A stretch of DNA of 7,383 nt, taken from positions 1-7,383 of the forward strand of contig JBASMO010000128.1 of assembly GCA_049656905.1 (NCBI GenBank), read 5' to 3'. Numbering within the stretch: the first letter of the stretch is position 1; each line of letters begins with the position of its first letter. Source of the DNA: DTU018 sp003444615 (GTDB lineage: Bacteria; Bacillota; Syntrophomonadia; Syntrophomonadales; Syntrophomonadaceae). The notes below the pieces were generated by a model. It made no database searches. It had not been told where the DNA came from and saw nothing but the letters and a program-made list of their open reading frames with translations. Below, piece by piece: positions 5,127 through 7,383 of the stretch. The position numbers and the translations under genes were made by a program.

Positions 5127-7118
5127 ATGGGAGTCTCAACCAACTGGCTGAAAAAATATGTTGATTATAAATGGTCGGCTGAGGAACTGGCGGAAGCTTT
5201 GACTATGGCTGGTATAGCTATAGAAGGCATTGATGATGTTGATGGAGACAAGGTGCTGGATCTTGATTTAACACCTAATCGGGGAGATTGCCTGGGCATG
5301 ATTAATCTAGCCCGTGAGGTTGCTGCTCTGACCGGTGTTCAGGTTAATATCCCGGAAATCAAAATAGAGGAAAGCCCAGAGCACATCTCCAGCTATGTTG
5401 ATGTGGAAATCGATGATCCAGATTTGTGCAGGCGCTATGCAGCCCGAGTGGTTACAAATGTGAAAATCGGTACTTCTCCTGCTTGGATGCAGGATGCTTT
5501 AATGCACTCTGGTATCAGGCCTATTAACAATGTAGTGGATGTTACTAATTATGTTATGTTGGAAACTAATCAACCATTGCATGCCTTTGACTATAGACTG
5601 CTGGCAGAAGATAAGCGAATTGTAGTTCGCCGGGCTAATAGCGGTGAGAAGTTTACTACACTGGACGGCGTGGAGCGCATTTTAGAAGACAGCATGCTGG
5701 TAATAACCGATGGCAAAAAGCCAGTAGCTCTAGCTGGTATTATGGGAGGACAGAATACGGAGATTAATGATAATACCACCACGGTTTTGCTGGAGTCAGC
5801 CAATTTTGATCCGGTCAATACCCGCCGAACATCACACAAATTAGCTTTAAGAAGCGATTCTTCCATGCGTTTTGAAAAGGGTGTGGATATTAACGGAGCC
5901 GTTTTTGCTATTAACCGTGCCGCTCAACTGATTCAGGAACTAGCAGGTGGCCAAGTGGTTGCAGGTGTTTGCGATGTTTATCCTAAGCCTTTCTCTCCGT
6001 TGACGATAAAACTGCGTCCCCAGCGAGTTAATGAATTATTGGGAACTGATTTGACCACTGAACAGGTTATAGCATATTTGCAGCGGTTGTCCTTTACAGT
6101 CAAACAGAGTAAATCAAAGGGTCTGCTGGAGGTAGTAGTTCCTACATACCGTCCGGATTTGCAAATAGAGGAAGATTTGATCGAGGAAGTAGCTCGGTTG
6201 CACGGTTACAATTTGATTCCGTCTCAGATGCCTTCCGGAGCATCTTCTGGAGGTCTTACCCCTTACCAGAAGTTTCAGCAAAGAATTCGTAATACTATGG
6301 CCAGCAGCATGAGAGAAGTGATTAACTACAGCTTTATCAATAAAAAACTGTTGGATTATATTATGTTGCCTGATGACGACCAGCGGCGTAAAGCATTGGC
6401 TATCGCCAATCCTTTATCAGAAGAGCAGGGAATAATGAGGACCCTATTAATGCCTGGTCTGTTAATGAATATCAGCCGAAACCTAGCCAGGCGCAATGAA
6501 AATTTGGCATTTTTTGAATTGGGCTCAGTATTTATTCCCGGCCAAGATAAGCTGCCTTCGGAAGTGCTGAAATTAGGTGCGGTGGTCTCAGGCCGCACTT
6601 CTACCAATTGGAAAACTGCACCGCTGGAGTTGGATTTCTATTATCTGAAGGGTCTGGTGGAGGATTTATTCCAACAACTCGGTATAAAAGACGGCCAGTT
6701 TGAAGCTTCTGTTGCTCCTGGATTTCACCCAGGACGTACGGCCATTATACGGTGTGGGACAGATGAAGTAGGTATAATCGGTGAAGTTCATCCCCAGGTA
6801 TTAGAAAACTTTGAAATTAAAATCCCCGTGGTATTGACCGAAATGGAAGTGGAAAAGCTTTACAAACATGCTGTTCCTCGATCTATGACTGAAACCATCG
6901 GGCGTTTCCCATCGGTGGAAAGGGACCTGGCTGTGTTGTTACCAGTTGAAGTTGCTGCCGCAAAGACTGTGGCCACCATTCGCAGGGCAGGAGCGCCCTT
7001 ACTGCGTGAGGTGTCTATCTTTGATTTGTTCACGGGCGGACAGCTTGGAAAAGATGTTAAAAGCATGGCTTTTCGTTTAGTTTTCCAGTCAGATGAGGGA
7101 ACCCTCACTGATGAATAG
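5127..7118 (+). CDS. pheT: phenylalanine--tRNA ligase beta subunit, lacking tRNA-binding OB domain, ends at internal UAG
   Basis: Non-catalytic, editing and tRNA-contacting subunit of PheRS. The start ATG has GGGAGGT six bases upstream, overlapping the pheS stop. The 663 residues (685 if the UAG is read) compare with about 800 in typical bacteria. B1 is intact in two halves, but residues 31-45 run from the B1 motif straight into LDLTPNRGDCLGM (46-58): the EMAP-like OB domain B2, about 110-120 residues, is absent. The editing domain B3/B4 (about 95-260) is complete, with NNVVDVTNYV (134-143), PLHAFD (150-155), GIMGG (204-208) and ESANFDP (223-229). The B5 and catalytic-like B6/B7 domains follow. 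The C-terminal FDX-ACB anticodon-binding domain begins near IGRFPSVERDLAV (591-603) and is cut by TAG after TLTDE, before its last helix. Confidence 0.93.
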   Translation: MGVSTNWLKKYVDYKWSAEELAEALTMAGIAIEGIDDVDGDKVLDLDLTPNRGDCLGMINLAREVAALTGVQVNIPEIKIEESPEHISSYVDVEIDDPDLCRRYAARVVTNVKIGTSPAWMQDALMHSGIRPINNVVDVTNYVMLETNQPLHAFDYRLLAEDKRIVVRRANSGEKFTTLDGVERILEDSMLVITDGKKPVALAGIMGGQNTEINDNTTTVLLESANFDPVNTRRTSHKLALRSDSSMRFEKGVDINGAVFAINRAAQLIQELAGGQVVAGVCDVYPKPFSPLTIKLRPQRVNELLGTDLTTEQVIAYLQRLSFTVKQSKSKGLLEVVVPTYRPDLQIEEDLIEEVARLHGYNLIPSQMPSGASSGGLTPYQKFQQRIRNTMASSMREVINYSFINKKLLDYIMLPDDDQRRKALAIANPLSEEQGIMRTLLMPGLLMNISRNLARRNENLAFFELGSVFIPGQDKLPSEVLKLGAVVSGRTSTNWKTAPLELDFYYLKGLVEDLFQQLGIKDGQFEASVAPGFHPGRTAIIRCGTDEVGIIGEVHPQVLENFEIKIPVVLTEMEVEKLYKHAVPRSMTETIGRFPSVERDLAVLLPVEVAAAKTVATIRRAGAPLLREVSIFDLFTGGQLGKDVKSMAFRLVFQSDEGTLTDE

Positions 7119-7184
7119 GTAAACCCTGTCATAGAAAGGATCATTAAACAGCTTCAGGAAAATCTGGGAGCCAAATTGCGCTAA
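7119..7184 (+). other. in-frame continuation of pheT after the UAG
   Basis: After TAG (7116-7118) the same frame reads VNPVIERIIKQLQENLGAKL plus a final R and then TAA (7182-7184). This is the family-typical end of the FDX-ACB domain, where most PheT proteins read TLTDEEVN...ERII...L...GA.LR. The stop thus replaces one residue, most simply Glu (GAG to TAG) or Gln (CAG to TAG), and separates the last 21 residues. It is either read through, lost from the protein, or a sequence error. Confidence 0.9.
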
Positions 7185-7208
7185 TTGAACGATTTATTTA
7201 GGTATCAC

Positions 7209-7235
7209 TTGACTTGCCTGTGAATATAGTAGAAT
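7209..7235 (+). promoter_or_regulatory. weak candidate promoter downstream of pheT
   Basis: TTGACT (7209-7214) and TAGAAT (7230-7235) are 15 bases apart, shorter than ideal. If used, transcription would start near 7242, immediately at the structured element and terminator that follow. A perfect TATAAT at 7265-7270 also exists but has no -35 box at correct spacing and lies within a hairpin. Confidence 0.3.
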
Positions 7236-7239
7236 ACAA

Positions 7240-7281
7240 CCGGATGTACACGGGATAGAACGGATATAATCCGGCCGTGTA
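7240..7281 (+). other. structured RNA element with alternative pairings
   Basis: TACACGG/CCGTGTA (7247-7253 with 7275-7281) encloses CGGAT/ATCCG (7261-7265 with 7269-7273, loop ATA). A second copy, CCGGAT (7240-7245), can pair with the same ATCCGG (7269-7274) instead, so two folds compete. It abuts the terminator stem directly. I recognise no riboswitch family. Confidence 0.45.
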
Positions 7282-7306
7282 AAAAGAGGGCGTCAGGCCC
7301 TCTTTT
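7282..7306 (+). terminator. intrinsic terminator after pheT
   Basis: A perfect 10-bp stem AAAAGAGGGC/GCCCTCTTTT (7282-7291 with 7297-7306, loop GTCAG). The A and T flanks make it usable in either direction. It lies about 100 bases beyond the UAA that ends the pheT continuation and probably ends the pheST transcript. Confidence 0.85.
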
Positions 7307-7383
7307 GTGTTAGGTATTAATGGAGTCACATATGTTACAATGGCTCGTCGTACGTCACTCGCCCGGCTAAACTCCTGCTTAAG
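7307..7383. other. window end, no gene recognised
   Basis: No coding region can be supported here. An ATG at 7340 on the plus strand is open to the window edge for only 14 codons and lacks a well-placed ribosome site. A minus-strand frame is also open (see rejected items). The last 45 bases look more GC-rich than the preceding spacer, and may be the start of a repeat or gene beyond the edge. Confidence 0.3.

Noticed and set aside
7116..7118. Claiming pyrrolysine at the pheT UAG.
   Set aside because: No pyl gene, suppressor tRNA or other recoding element is in the window, and the pheS UAG works as a normal stop; the UAG is reported without assigning a residue.
7240..7281. A pseudoknot formed by CCGGAT/ATCCGG and TACACGG/CCGTGTA together.
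   Set aside because: The two helices cross, but there is no spacer between their 3' strands (7274/7275), which is geometrically impossible for both at once; they are better seen as alternatives.
7198..7383. Minus-strand frame open for 61 codons from the window edge down to a stop at 7198-7200.
   Set aside because: It runs through the perfect terminator stem, shows no start codon context or recognisable family, and a run this long is not rare by chance. It could still be the end of a convergent gene beyond the window, which only more sequence would show.

Overview
The window reads as a chromosomal housekeeping segment from a mid-GC Firmicute, probably of the Clostridia/Peptococcaceae/Syntrophomonadaceae kind. 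The reasons are a Firmicute-type L20 leader before infC-rpmI-rplT, a tRNA-Phe T-box before pheST, a YsgA/RlmP-type methyltransferase just upstream of pheS, a PheS with a four-cysteine insert, and strong AGGAGG ribosome sites. All genes are on the plus strand. The exact genus cannot be named from the sequence.

Layout: (1) 1-1472, the 3' three quarters of thrS, cut by the window edge. (2) 1473-1723, a promoter and a structured leader with terminator (L20 leader). (3) 1724-2816, infC-rpmI-rplT (IF3, L35, L20), where infC appears to start with the rare codon AUC. (4) A strong terminator at 2831-2861, then rlmP (ysgA-like 23S rRNA 2'-O-methyltransferase) at 2876-3652. (5) 3653-4091, a G-rich spacer, a promoter, and a complete T-box riboswitch with specifier UUC (Phe), a UGGU bulge and a terminator/antiterminator switch. 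(6) 4092-7118, pheS and pheT. (7) 7119-7383, the orphaned 3' end of pheT, then a small structured element with a terminator and no gene I recognise.

Functionally, the genes serve translation: two aminoacyl-tRNA synthetases, an initiation factor, two 50S proteins and a ribosomal RNA methyltransferase. Two feedback RNA switches are visible: excess L20 should shut the infC operon, and uncharged tRNA-Phe should switch on pheST.

The unusual part is pheT. It lacks the whole N-terminal tRNA-binding OB-fold domain (about 110-120 residues) that normally splits domain B1. It also carries an in-frame UAG inside the C-terminal anticodon-binding domain, after which the family-typical last helix continues in frame to a UAA. 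The pheS stop is also UAG and lies in the same frame as pheT, so 4092-7184 is a single reading frame interrupted only by two UAG codons. No novel defence or mobile system is visible.
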